This document shows, one piece after another, positions 9,376-19,061 of a stretch of 27,675 nucleotides of DNA. Both the position numbers and the translations under genes were made by a program. The notes below the pieces were generated by a model. That model was given only the letters and a program-made list of their open reading frames with translations, was not told where the DNA came from and searched no databases. The DNA comes from an uncultured Clostridia bacterium (lineage in GTDB: Bacteria; Bacillota_A; Clostridia; TANB77; CAG-508), in assembly GCA_947588915.1 (NCBI GenBank), contig CANPZA010000003.1, forward strand, positions 1 through 27,675, written 5' to 3'. The stretch's first letter is position 1; each line of letters opens with the position of its first letter.

Positions 9376-9399
9376 AAAAGACCTATATTTTGGCCTTTT
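9376..9399 (-). terminator. Terminator or attenuator between rpmH and rnpA
   Basis: On the minus strand AAAAGGCC (9399-9392) pairs with GGTCTTTT (9383-9376), including one G-U pair. The loop is 8 nt and a T-run follows. Partial termination would let rpmH be made in excess of rnpA. Confidence 0.65.
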
Positions 9400-9413
9400 C
9401 TAATATCATAATT

Positions 9414-9548
9414 TTAAGCAGTTAATTTCTTTCTTCCCTTTGCTCTTCTTGCTTTTATTATATTTCTCCCTGCTTTTGTTTTCATTCTTTTCATAAATCC
9501 ATGTTCTTTCTTTTCTTGTCTATTTTTTGGTTGAAATGTTCTTTTCAC
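9414..9548 (-). CDS. rpmH: 50S ribosomal protein L34
   Basis: A 44-residue protein beginning with GTG at 9548 and reading [18 protein letters not shown], then [20 protein letters not shown], ending KLTA and TAA (9416-9414). This is a complete L34. AGTAGGAGGTG lies at good distance upstream of the GTG, and a near-consensus promoter precedes it. It is the first gene of the leftward operon, divergent from dnaA as in most Bacillota. Confidence 0.95.
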   Translation of the reverse strand: MKRTFQPKNRQEKKEHGFMKRMKTKAGRNIIKARRAKGRKKLTA

Positions 9549-9587
9549 TATTTATACACCTCCTACTGATAATCAACAAGTATATCG

Positions 9588-9617
9588 ATTATAACCCAAA
9601 ATATGGTTAAAAGTCAA
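9588..9617 (-). promoter_or_regulatory. rpmH operon promoter
   Basis: Minus strand TTGACT (9617-9612), 18-bp spacer, TATAAT (9593-9588), 40 bp upstream of the rpmH GTG. Confidence 0.8.
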
Positions 9618-9646
9618 GTGTTTTTAGAATTTTTTTACATATTTTA

Positions 9647-9676
9647 TTGACTTCTTGTGCCAAAATCTGTTATTAT
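9647..9676 (+). promoter_or_regulatory. dnaA promoter
   Basis: TTGACT (9647-9652), 18-bp spacer, TATTAT (9671-9676), giving a leader of about 115 nt before dnaA. It is divergent from the rpmH promoter with 29 bp between the -35 hexamers. I saw no good DnaA box in this gap. Confidence 0.65.
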
Positions 9677-9799
9677 TAGGGAGTAAAAAACTATAGAGAT
9701 TTTTTATAAAAAATTTTATCTTATTTATCAATATTATTACAAAATGATATTTTTTTACGGATATATTTGTTTATGAATATTTAAGAAAGGATGTTTTTT

Positions 9800-11141
9800 A
9801 TGGCTTTTGACAAGAAAGATTTAATTGAAAAAATAAAAGATGAATTAAGACCAGAATTAACCCAAATATCTTTTGAAACTTGGATTAAACCTCTTGATAT
9901 TAGAAGTATAGAAGGTAATAATATTATTTTTACAGCTTCATCTGAGTATCAAAAAGATATTATTGAAAATAAATATAAAGATTTAATTCTAAATACTTTA
10001 TCATTCATAACTAATAAAACTTGGAATTTTTCTGTTATTGATAGGTCAAAAGAAAATGAAATATTAGAAGATATAGAAGAAAATGAAATTCAAAAAACTA
10101 ATATAAATAATAATAGTTCATTAAATCCTAAATATACCTTTGAAACATTTGTCGTAGGAGAAAATAATAAGTTTGCAAGAGCTGCAGCATTAGCTGTTGG
10201 AAACACTCCTGGTGAAGCATACAATCCTTTATTTATATATGGGGGAGTAGGTCTTCGGAAAAACACATTTAATGCATGCTATTGGAAATAGAATAATAGA
10301 AAATAATCCAAATGCAAAAGTTTTATATGTTACCTCTGAAAAATTTACAAATCAACTTGTTAATGCTATACAGGAAAATAAAAATGAAATATTTAGAAAT
10401 AAATATAGAACTATTGATGTTTTATTAATAGATGATATTCAATTTATAGCTAGAAAAGAAAGAGTTCAAGAAGAATTTTTCCATACTTTTAATACTTTAC
10501 ATGAAAATAAAAAACAAATTATTATTTCTAGTGATAGAAATCCAAATGATATTCCATTTTTAGAAGATAGATTAAAATCTAGATTTGAATGGGGATTACT
10601 TGCTGATATATCTTGTCCAGACTATGAAACTCGTTATGCTATTTTAAGAAAAAAAGCGAAAGATGAAAATGTTTTAATTGATGATAATATTCTTTCTAAT
10701 ATTGCAAACAGAATTGATTCTAATATTAGAGAATTAGAAGGTGTTTTTAATAAATTAGTGGCTAGGGCTTCATTAACACATAGTCCTATTACAATAGAAC
10801 TTTGTGAAAAAATATTAAATGAATTTAAGTATGAAAGCGAAAAAGTAATATCTAGTGATTTTATACAAGAAACAGTTGCAAAATATTTTAGCATAAATAA
10901 AGAAGATTTATCTGGAAATAAACGTTCAAATGATATAGCATTTCCAAGACAGATTGCAATGTATTTATGTAGGTCTGTTGCTAATATGTCTTATCCTCAA
11001 ATAGGAATAGATTTTGGTGGAAGAGATCATTCAACAGTAATGCATGGTTGTAAAAAAATAGAAAAAGAAATAAAAGAAAATAATAATACAAAATTAATTG
11101 TGGATAGTGTGAAAAACATAATAATAAATGGCAAACAATAA
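9800..11141 (+). CDS. dnaA: Replication initiator DnaA, +1 frameshift in Walker A
   Basis: DnaA binds oriC and melts it to start replication. Start chosen is ATG 9800, because AGAAAGG lies 9 nt upstream; the ATG at 9791 abuts it. Domain I is [20 protein letters not shown]; a short linker leads to [20 protein letters not shown], the AAA+ start. Codon 153 is CGG (10256-10258) and the frame stops at 10291. Skipping C10256 gives [16 protein letters not shown], the exact Walker A motif, and a total of 446 aa. Walker [12 protein letters not shown], the sensor region SSDRNPNDI, arginine-finger segment [13 protein letters not shown] and domain [17 protein letters not shown] are intact. Unlike most relatives, the residue after FIA is Arg rather than Gly. 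The gene must be functional, so the break is an error or recoding. Confidence 0.95.
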
Positions 11142-11461
11142 TAAATAAAATAATAATAAAACTTTTTTAAAATTTATGTTTGAAAAATAATTGTTTGCAG
11201 TAAGATAATTCAAATTACTCTTACGGAAACAATGCATTGGATATCCACAGGTGGTTGTTAAAAAGTTGTTAATAACATGTGTATATCTCAATTTTTCACA
11301 ATTTAAAAAATTAGATGTGGAAAAAATGGCAAGTTATACACATAGTTATAAACATCAATTTTATTAGGGATTTAAACTATAAACATAGTTTTCCACATTT
11401 TCCACAAGACCTAATACTATTACTACTAATAATATTATATAATAATAAAGGAGGAAGCAAA
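11142..11461. other. Probable oriC (dnaA-dnaN gap with DnaA-box-like sites)
   Basis: A 320-bp gap without a gene. Nine-mers one mismatch from TTATCCACA are at 11241-11249 (ATATCCACA), 11316-11324 (TGTGGAAAA, reverse), 11334-11342 (TTATACACA), and two abutting copies of TTTTCCACA at 11389-11397 and 11398-11406. AT-rich stretches flank them, for example 11142-11200. A dnaA-dnaN position is the usual oriC location in Bacillota, and gene orientation flips at the rpmH/dnaA border. No perfect consensus box is present. The dnaN ribosome site AAAGGAGG is at the right end. Confidence 0.7.
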
Positions 11462-12580
11462 ATGAAAATAGTTTGTTATAAGGATACAATCCTTAAAGCT
11501 ATTAATTCCGTAGTAAAGGGAGTAGCATCAAAAACTACAATGCCTATACTAGAAGGAATACTTATTCAAACAAATGATAATGAAATAAAATTAACTACTT
11601 ATGATTTAGAAATAGGAATTGAATATGTAATGGAATGTGAGGTAAAAGAACAAGGAAGTACTGTAGTTAATGCTATAATGTTTAGTGAAATTATTAGAAA
11701 ATTACCAGATACTCAAATATATATTTCATTAAATGATAAAAATTTATTAGAAATAGAATGTGAAGGTTCTTTATATAAATTATCTACAATGAATCCAGAA
11801 GAATTTCCAGAACTTCCAAAAATAGAAGTTGAAAATTCTATTGAAATAGATCAAACAGTATTAAAGAATATGATAAGAAAAACTATTTTTGCAGTTAGTA
11901 CAGAGGAAAGTAGACCTATTTTTACAGGTTGCTTATTTGAAATTGAAAATAATAAATTAACATTAGTAGCAGTAGATGGATTTAGACTAGCTTTAAAATC
12001 TATTTTCTTAAATAAACAAAGTAATAATTTTAAAGCTGTTATACCAGGAAAAACATTAAATGAAGTAAATAAAATAATTTTAGATTCATTTGAGCCTATA
12101 AAAATTGGAGTATCTAAAAATCAGGCTTTATTTGAAATGGATAATTGTAAAATAGTTACAAGAATTTTAGATGGAGAATTTTTAAATTATAAAAATGTAA
12201 TACCACAAAATTGGGAAACAAGAATAAAAGTAAATAAAAATAATATACAGAATAGTTTTGAAAGGATTAGTTTGATTTCAGCATCAACAGTAGAAAAAGA
12301 AAAGAAATATCCTGTAAAAGTACAAGTAGACATAGGAAAAGTAACAATTTCTTGTACAAATCAAACTGGAGATGCAAAAGAGGAATTATTTGTTTCAACT
12401 GAAGGAAAGAATTTAGAAGTAGGATTTAATCCAAAATATTTTCTAGATAGTTTAAAAGTAATAGATGATGAGGAAGTTTATATTGAATTTGGGACAAGTA
12501 TATCACCATGTTTAATTAAATCAACAGAAAATAATGATTATACATATATGATTTTACCAATTAGATTAAAAGAAGATTAA
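11462..12580 (+). CDS. dnaN: DNA polymerase III beta sliding clamp DnaN
   Basis: Beta clamp of 372 aa, normal length. It forms the ring that tethers the replicative polymerase. Start MKIVCYKDTILKAINSVVKG follows AAAGGAGGAAGCAAA; the frame is open further upstream through oriC but that part is not clamp-like. Visible signatures are TTMPILEGI, STEESRPIFTGCLFE, VAVDGFRLAL, VIPGKTLNEV (about 180-190), FNPKYFLDSL, and the C-terminal YTYMILPIRL of the clamp fold. It lies directly after oriC and before recF. Confidence 0.97.
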   Translation: MKIVCYKDTILKAINSVVKGVASKTTMPILEGILIQTNDNEIKLTTYDLEIGIEYVMECEVKEQGSTVVNAIMFSEIIRKLPDTQIYISLNDKNLLEIECEGSLYKLSTMNPEEFPELPKIEVENSIEIDQTVLKNMIRKTIFAVSTEESRPIFTGCLFEIENNKLTLVAVDGFRLALKSIFLNKQSNNFKAVIPGKTLNEVNKIILDSFEPIKIGVSKNQALFEMDNCKIVTRILDGEFLNYKNVIPQNWETRIKVNKNNIQNSFERISLISASTVEKEKKYPVKVQVDIGKVTISCTNQTGDAKEELFVSTEGKNLEVGFNPKYFLDSLKVIDDEEVYIEFGTSISPCLIKSTENNDYTYMILPIRLKED

Positions 12581-12588
12581 TAAATCAA

Positions 12589-12626
12589 ATAATTAAAGGT
12601 AGAATATAAATTCTGCCTTTAATTAT
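12589..12626 (+). terminator. Hairpin after dnaN
   Basis: Arms 12589-12605 and 12610-12626 form a 17-bp stem with one G-U pair and a 4-nt loop. No strong U-run follows, so it may stabilise or partly terminate the dnaN transcript. Confidence 0.6.
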
Positions 12627-12655
12627 CTTGAATTTTATTAATATAAAAAGTATAG

Positions 12656-12687
12656 ATTTCCACATTTAATTAATAAAATGTGGAAAA
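12656..12687. repeat. Inverted pair of DnaA-box-like sequences before recF
   Basis: ATTTCCACATTT and AAATGTGGAAAA face each other (about 12656-12687). The TTTCCACA core is the same as in the abutting boxes in the dnaA-dnaN gap. It could be an extra DnaA site or a hairpin in the recF leader. Confidence 0.45.
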
Positions 12688-12761
12688 AAGAAGATATATT
12701 TTATTTAAAAAAAGTTTTCTTAAAATATTTTTAAGATTTTATTATTAAAATGGAGAACAAG

Positions 12762-13832
12762 ATGTGGATAAAAAATATAAAAATAAATAATTTTAGAAAT
12801 TATAAAAATGAAGAAATTAATTTAAGTGATAATATAAATATTTTTTATGGGGATAATGCACAAGGAAAAACAAATATTATAGAATCAATTTTCTTAGGTG
12901 GCTTTGGAAAATCATTTAGAACTAGTAAAGATAAGGAAATGATAAATATAAATGAAAACGAAGCAATAGTAGAATTAGAATATGAAAAATTAGATAGAAG
13001 TGGAAAAATAAAAATAATTTTAGGAAGTAAAAAAAATATATTTTTAAATGGTATAAAATTAAAAAAACTAAGTGAATTGTTAGGTAATATAAATATAGTT
13101 ATTTTTAATCCTGATGATATAAATATTTTAAAAGGTGGACCTCAAAATAGAAGAAGATTTTTAGATATAATTATAAGTCAGTTAAAACCTAATTATATGT
13201 ATAATTTAAATTTATATCTAAAAACTTTAGAACAAAGAAATAATTATTTAAGACAAATAAAAGAAGAAAACAAAGATGAAAATTTATTAGATGTATGGGA
13301 TGAAGAATTAATAAAATATGCCAATATAATTTATAAGTATAGATATGATTATATTGAAAAAATAAGAGAAAAAATAAAAGAAATTCATAGTGAAATTACT
13401 AATAAAAAGGAAAATATAGAAATTGAATATATCACAGAATGTTATTCAAAAGAAAATTATAAAAATTTATTAAAACAGAGAAGAAAATTAGATATAATAA
13501 AAGGATATACAACAAAAGGAATACATAGAGATGATTTTGAGATTTATATAAATGATAAAAAATTAGATATATATGGATCACAAGGACAACATAGAACAAC
13601 GATTCTTTCATTAAAGTTATCAGAATTACAAATTATAGAAGATGAAATAGGGGAAAAGCCAATTTTGTTATTAGATGATTTTATGTCTGAATTAGACAAA
13701 AAAAGAATAAATAATTTTTTAGATAAGATAAAAAATACACAAGTTATTATTACTTGTACAGAAAAATTAGATATTGAAAATAAAAAAATTTTAATATATA
13801 ATGTGAAAGAAGGAAAAGTAAAACAAATTTAA
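12762..13832 (+). CDS. recF: DNA replication and repair protein RecF
   Basis: RecF of 356 aa from ATG 12762, chosen because GGAG at 12752-12755 is 6 nt upstream; the ATG at 12750 would overlap this site. It is an SMC-like ATPase that helps load RecA at gaps. Walker A is [14 protein letters not shown], with [11 protein letters not shown] following; [11 protein letters not shown], the ABC signature [18 protein letters not shown], and Walker [13 protein letters not shown] follow in order. Glycine after TTT in FGK is TTT-GGA-AAA, the same context as the dnaA break but without the extra C. The yaaA (S4-domain) gene usually found before recF is absent. Confidence 0.95.
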   Translation: MWIKNIKINNFRNYKNEEINLSDNINIFYGDNAQGKTNIIESIFLGGFGKSFRTSKDKEMININENEAIVELEYEKLDRSGKIKIILGSKKNIFLNGIKLKKLSELLGNINIVIFNPDDINILKGGPQNRRRFLDIIISQLKPNYMYNLNLYLKTLEQRNNYLRQIKEENKDENLLDVWDEELIKYANIIYKYRYDYIEKIREKIKEIHSEITNKKENIEIEYITECYSKENYKNLLKQRRKLDIIKGYTTKGIHRDDFEIYINDKKLDIYGSQGQHRTTILSLKLSELQIIEDEIGEKPILLLDDFMSELDKKRINNFLDKIKNTQVIITCTEKLDIENKKILIYNVKEGKVKQI

Positions 13833-13833
13833 A

Positions 13834-13856
13834 AAGGGATTTAAAGAACATCCCTT
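13834..13856 (+). promoter_or_regulatory. Hairpin in the recF-gyrB gap
   Basis: AAGGGAT (13834-13840) pairs with ATCCCTT (13850-13856), 9-nt loop, right after the recF stop and upstream of the gyrB ribosome site AAAGGAGG. It has no U-tract, so it is more likely RNA processing or weak attenuation than termination. Confidence 0.4.
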
Positions 13857-13878
13857 AATCCCTAAAGGAGGAAAACTA

Positions 13879-15808
<1,930 letters not shown>

Positions 15809-15820
15809 ATATAATTAATT

Positions 15821-15854
15821 TAATGGCATATAGAAAATAAACTATATGCCATTA
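15821..15854 (+). terminator. Hairpin after gyrB
   Basis: TAATGGCATATAG (15821-15833) and its exact reverse complement (15842-15854) form a 13-bp stem with an 8-nt loop, 13 bp after the gyrB stop. A U-run is missing. Confidence 0.6.
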
Positions 15855-16400
15855 ATCGTAAAGCTAATAATAATCTCAGCTAAAACTAATATATCTAATT
15901 TTCAAACCTAATATATATTACTATATAAATAAGCCCTATACCAAATATATTAATCATTCGCTCGACCATTAATACACCACAAGTAACTATATTCATCCTA
16001 CATTAGGACTAATAATAAACACTTTGTAAATAATACACTAGATATAAAAATAATCTTAGCTCGAATATATTACCTATCATTTGACCATACAAAAAAATTA
16101 AAAACGAAATACAGCCTACAAACAAATAATATACTCTTATCGCCGACATATAATGATATATATTTACACCATTATACATCTTTGTCCGAATATAAATAAA
16201 CTAACAAAAATCTATTTACACTCTTGGCTCAACTATTATTAACCTTATGAAAATATTATAATCAAAAATAAAAAAATTATTCAAATTTTAATAATTAAAA
16301 ATTGTAAATATTTTTTTATAATAGAAATGTTATATGTATAATATGATTTTGTAAAAGAATAATAAAAATGGAAAAAGTAAAATACATATATTAAAAAAAA
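15855..16400. other. Gene-free region with degenerate repeats
   Basis: About 550 bp with no supportable gene. On the plus strand it is unusually C-rich relative to G, and a loose motif resembling ATAATCTTAGCTCGA recurs near 15868, 15948, 16048, 16068, 16128, 16168 and 16208, often about 20 or 40 bp multiples apart. The resemblance is weak and I made no alignment. No promoter, tRNA or phage attachment site is recognisable. Confidence 0.35.
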
Positions 16401-16454
16401 AGTTATTTCGCATTTGAGAAATAACTTGACAAAATAAAAATAAAAAGTTATAAT
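16401..16454 (+). promoter_or_regulatory. Promoter of the AAA ATPase with adjoining palindrome
   Basis: TTGACA (16426-16431), 17-bp spacer and TATAAT (16449-16454) are a consensus promoter. A 9-bp inverted repeat, AGTTATTTC (16401-16409) and GAAATAACT (16418-16426), abuts the -35 and may be an operator. The expected start, near 16461, leaves a leader of only about ten nucleotides. Confidence 0.75.
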
Positions 16455-16471
16455 TATTATAGGTGATGAAA

Positions 16472-17665
16472 ATGTTAAAAAGAGAAGTTTATTTATCCAG
16501 AATTAGAGGATTTTATGATTCAGATTTAGTAAAAATTCTTGTTGGAATAAGAAGATGTGGAAAATCTGTAATTTTAAAACAAATAATGGATGAGATAAAA
16601 GAAAAAGGAATAAAAGATGATCATATTATATATATTAATTTTGAATTAGTTGAATATGAAGAATTACAAGATTATAAAAAATTAAATAGTTATATTAAGG
16701 AAAAAATTAAAGATAATCATATATATTATATATTTTTAGATGAAATTCAAAGAGTGGAAAAATTTGAAATAGTGGTAAATTCACTAAGAGCATCTATTTC
16801 CAATATAAGTATATTTATAACAGGTTCAAATAGCAAACTTTTATCAAATGAACTTTCAACTGTTTTATCAGGAAGATATGTATTATTTAATATATATCCT
16901 TTAAGTTATAAAGAGTTTGTAAAATTAACTAAAAAAAATGCAAAAAGTGAAGAAACATTTTGGGATTTTGTGAAATGGGGAGGACTTCCAAATAGAACTC
17001 AATTTAAAGAAGAAAACAATATAAAGGATTATCTTCATAGTGTATTTGATTCTATAATATTAAGAGATATAGTAGAAAGATTAGGATTAAAAGATATAAC
17101 TTTGTTTAACTTATTGTTACAATATGTTGTTGATACTACAGGAAGAGAATTTTCTGCAGAAAATATTATAAAATATTTAAAAAATGAAGGAAAATCAATT
17201 TCTACAGAAACTTTATATTTGTATTTAGATGCATTATGCAAAGCACTAATAATAAAAAAAATATATAGATATGATATACATGGAAAAATGATATTGAAAA
17301 CTTTAAATAAATATTATATGACAGATTTAGGAATTGCTCAAATAAAGAATAATAATTTTGAGATAAATAAAAGTTTTGCTATAGAAAATATAGTTTTCAA
17401 TGAATTGTTACAAAGAGGATATGAGGTATATATAGGAAAAACGAAAAAGGGAGAAATTGATTTTATTGCCACAAAAACAGATGAAAAATTGTATTTTCAA
17501 ATTGCTTATACATTAAAAAATGAAAAAGTAAGAGAAAGAGAGTTTGGAGCATTTGATGGAATAAATGATGATATGCCTAAATATGTACTTTCATTGGATA
17601 AAGAGAACTTTTCACAAAATGGAATAATTCATAAAAATATTATAGATTGGTTATTAGAAGAATAA
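16472..17665 (+). CDS. ATP-binding protein, AAA_14 plus DUF4143
   Basis: Protein of 397 aa if started at ATG 16472 (MLKREVYLSRIRGFY), the usual start for this family; AGGTG lies 6 nt upstream. GTG 16463 and ATG 16466 are alternatives. The P-loop is VGIRRCGKSVIL (about 20-31), Walker B YIFLDEIQ (about 85-92), and a sensor ITGSNSKLLS. The C-terminal DUF4143 domain has a GEIDFIA motif, resembling a PD-(D/E)XK nuclease core, followed by FQIAYTL. This family is frequent in variable regions of gut Bacillota and archaea, often in several copies. Its function is not established; toxin, mobile-element or DNA-processing roles have been proposed. It is monocistronic, ends before a strong terminator, and has debris of a paralogue downstream. 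Confidence 0.85.
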   Translation: MLKREVYLSRIRGFYDSDLVKILVGIRRCGKSVILKQIMDEIKEKGIKDDHIIYINFELVEYEELQDYKKLNSYIKEKIKDNHIYYIFLDEIQRVEKFEIVVNSLRASISNISIFITGSNSKLLSNELSTVLSGRYVLFNIYPLSYKEFVKLTKKNAKSEETFWDFVKWGGLPNRTQFKEENNIKDYLHSVFDSIILRDIVERLGLKDITLFNLLLQYVVDTTGREFSAENIIKYLKNEGKSISTETLYLYLDALCKALIIKKIYRYDIHGKMILKTLNKYYMTDLGIAQIKNNNFEINKSFAIENIVFNELLQRGYEVYIGKTKKGEIDFIATKTDEKLYFQIAYTLKNEKVREREFGAFDGINDDMPKYVLSLDKENFSQNGIIHKNIIDWLLEE

Positions 17666-17684
17666 ACATAAATAATTATTTTAA

Positions 17685-17719
17685 TGAAAGATTATCTTCA
17701 TAGATTATATGATTCTTAT
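17685..17719 (+). pseudogene. Fragment of a second AAA_14/DUF4143 gene
   Basis: About 35 bp closely resemble 17024-17058 inside the intact ATPase gene, translating as KDYLHRLYDSYRK against KDYLHSVFDSII. With the copied 5' region downstream it indicates a degraded paralogue. Confidence 0.5.
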
Positions 17720-17721
17720 AG

Positions 17722-17754
17722 AAAAAACAGTAGAATAAAAATCTACTGTTTTTT
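17722..17754 (+). terminator. Terminator after the AAA ATPase
   Basis: AAAAAACAGTAGA (17722-17734) and TCTACTGTTTTTT (17742-17754) form a 13-bp stem ending in a T-run. Confidence 0.85.
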
Positions 17755-17773
17755 GTGCAAAAAATGTCTAATC

Positions 17774-17845
17774 TGAGAAATAACTTGACAAAATAAAAAG
17801 TTATAATTATTATATGTGATGAAAATGTTAAAAATAGAATTATAG
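17774..17845 (+). repeat. Second copy of the ATPase promoter and 5' codons, drives NUDIX gene
   Basis: The stretch from GAGAAATAACTTGACA through the start codons GATGAAAATGTTAAAAA nearly repeats 16417-16486 but lacks 6 bp in the spacer. TTGACA is at 17785-17790; the original TATAAT is now only 11 bp away, but the next hexamer TATTAT (17808-17813) is exactly 17 bp away. The copied start codons now form a mini-ORF of six codons (17825-17845) ending just before the NUDIX ribosome site. Confidence 0.7.
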
Positions 17846-17854
17846 GAGAAGAAG

Positions 17855-18367
17855 ATGGAAGAAATTGAATATTTAGATTTAGTAGATGAGAATGATAATG
17901 TAATTGGAAAAGAAGATAGAAATATAATATATAAAAATAATTGGAGAAATTTTAGAGTAATAAATATTATAATTTTTACAAGTGATAATAAGATTATAGT
18001 TCCGAAAAGAAGTTCAAATAGAAGAGTTTTTCCAAATTGTTATGATTGTTCTGTAGGGGGACATGTTTCATCAGGTGAAACATATGAACAAGCAGCATAT
18101 AGAGAGCTTAAAGAAGAGTTAGGAATTACTAATGTAAAATTAGAGGAAATAGCTTATTTTAGACCTTATGATATTGATACAAGTTCATTTTCAAAAATGT
18201 ATAAATTGGTATATGATGGAAGTTTAAATTATGATAAAGATGGAATTCAAGAAATTTTTTATATGAATAAAGAAGAAATAAGAGAATTAATTAATAAAGA
18301 TCCATTGCAGTTTAAAGAAGATTATCCTAAATTCTTTAAATGGTTAGATGAAAATAAAATTTTATGA
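17855..18367 (+). CDS. NUDIX hydrolase, IDI-like
   Basis: Protein of 170 aa. The NUDIX box at about 68-91 matches GX5EX7REUXEEXGU: GGHVSSGETYEQ then AAYRELKEELGI. NUDIX enzymes hydrolyse nucleoside diphosphate linked to another group, or in relatives isomerise isopentenyl diphosphate. The N-terminus EYLDLVDENDNVIGKEDR is typical of the YfcD/IDI-like group of small hydrolases; the exact substrate cannot be told. Start ATG 17855 follows TAGGAGAAGAAG. It is monocistronic and appears to use a promoter copied from the neighbouring ATPase gene. Confidence 0.88.
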   Translation: MEEIEYLDLVDENDNVIGKEDRNIIYKNNWRNFRVINIIIFTSDNKIIVPKRSSNRRVFPNCYDCSVGGHVSSGETYEQAAYRELKEELGITNVKLEEIAYFRPYDIDTSSFSKMYKLVYDGSLNYDKDGIQEIFYMNKEEIRELINKDPLQFKEDYPKFFKWLDENKIL

Positions 18368-18422
18368 TGATATATATAAATTATAAATAAGAATAATGTC
18401 GAAATTAGTAGATGAAAAGTTC

Positions 18423-18451
18423 TTGACATGAAATGTAAAATATTGTAAAAT
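18423..18451 (+). promoter_or_regulatory. Promoter of the T4SS-type operon
   Basis: TTGACA (18423-18428), 17-bp spacer, TAAAAT (18446-18451). The expected start near 18458 leaves a very short leader before the GGAGG at 18461-18465. Confidence 0.7.
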
Positions 18452-18473
18452 TTAAAAGCAGGAGGTGAGAAGA

Positions 18474-19061
18474 ATAAAAAAAGAATTTACAACTCAAGAT
18501 TGGATTCCAATACAGAAAGTACTAAAGAATGGTCTTATAATAACGAAAGATAAATATATAAAAATCATAAAAGTTCATCCAATAAATTATAATTTAAAAT
18601 CTGATTTAGAAAAACAAGCAATTTTAAATTCTTATAAAATTTTTTTAAAGACTTGTAATTTTGATATCCAAATTTTAATTCAAAGTAGTAAAGAAAATTT
18701 AGAAAAAAATATTATCAATATACAAAAAAATATTCAAAAGAAAGAAAATAAATATTTAAAAAAATTATCAGAAGATTATATCGAATATATAAATAAAATT
18801 AATTCAAATAAAAAATCATCTTCAAAAAATTTTTATATCATAATTTCTAAAAAATCTTCCAAAGAAAAAGAATATAATGAATCACTTGAAATAATAAGCA
18901 ATGATTTAAAAGAAAAATATTTTAAAATAAAAGAATGTTTATCTAGATGTGGAAATCAAGTATTTGAAATTAATACAAAAGAAGAATCTTTAAAAATTAT
19001 AAATTCATTTTTAAATACCAGAAAAGAATTAAATAAACAAGGAGGGAATTCAAATAAATAA
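18474..19061 (+). CDS. T4SS-associated protein, TrsD/TraD-like, probable ATA start
   Basis: About 195 aa, first gene of a three-gene operon. The N-terminal region FTTQDWIPIQKVLKNGLI, then KYIKIIKVHPINYNLKSDLE and CNFDIQILIQS, resembles the small TrsD/TraD-type proteins that precede the VirB4 ATPase in Gram-positive conjugation operons; I identify it from memory of the pattern. The rest is lysine-rich and probably helical. Start is a problem: the only conventional codon is GTG 18465, which lies inside the ribosome site GGAGGTG. ATA at 18474 is 8 nt from GGAGG and gives a start (I)KKEFTTQDW. No internal Met codon exists. It overlaps the next gene's proposed start. Confidence 0.65.
   Translation: MKKEFTTQDWIPIQKVLKNGLIITKDKYIKIIKVHPINYNLKSDLEKQAILNSYKIFLKTCNFDIQILIQSSKENLEKNIINIQKNIQKKENKYLKKLSEDYIEYINKINSNKKSSSKNFYIIISKKSSKEKEYNESLEIISNDLKEKYFKIKECLSRCGNQVFEINTKEESLKIINSFLNTRKELNKQGGNSNK

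Noticed and set aside
11094..11291. Minus-strand frame across the dnaA end and oriC
   Set aside because: No ribosome site or family resemblance; covers DnaA-box sequence.
11315..11461. Extension of dnaN upstream to 11315
   Set aside because: The added residues are translated oriC sequence; the ribosome site and the conserved MKIV start are at 11462.
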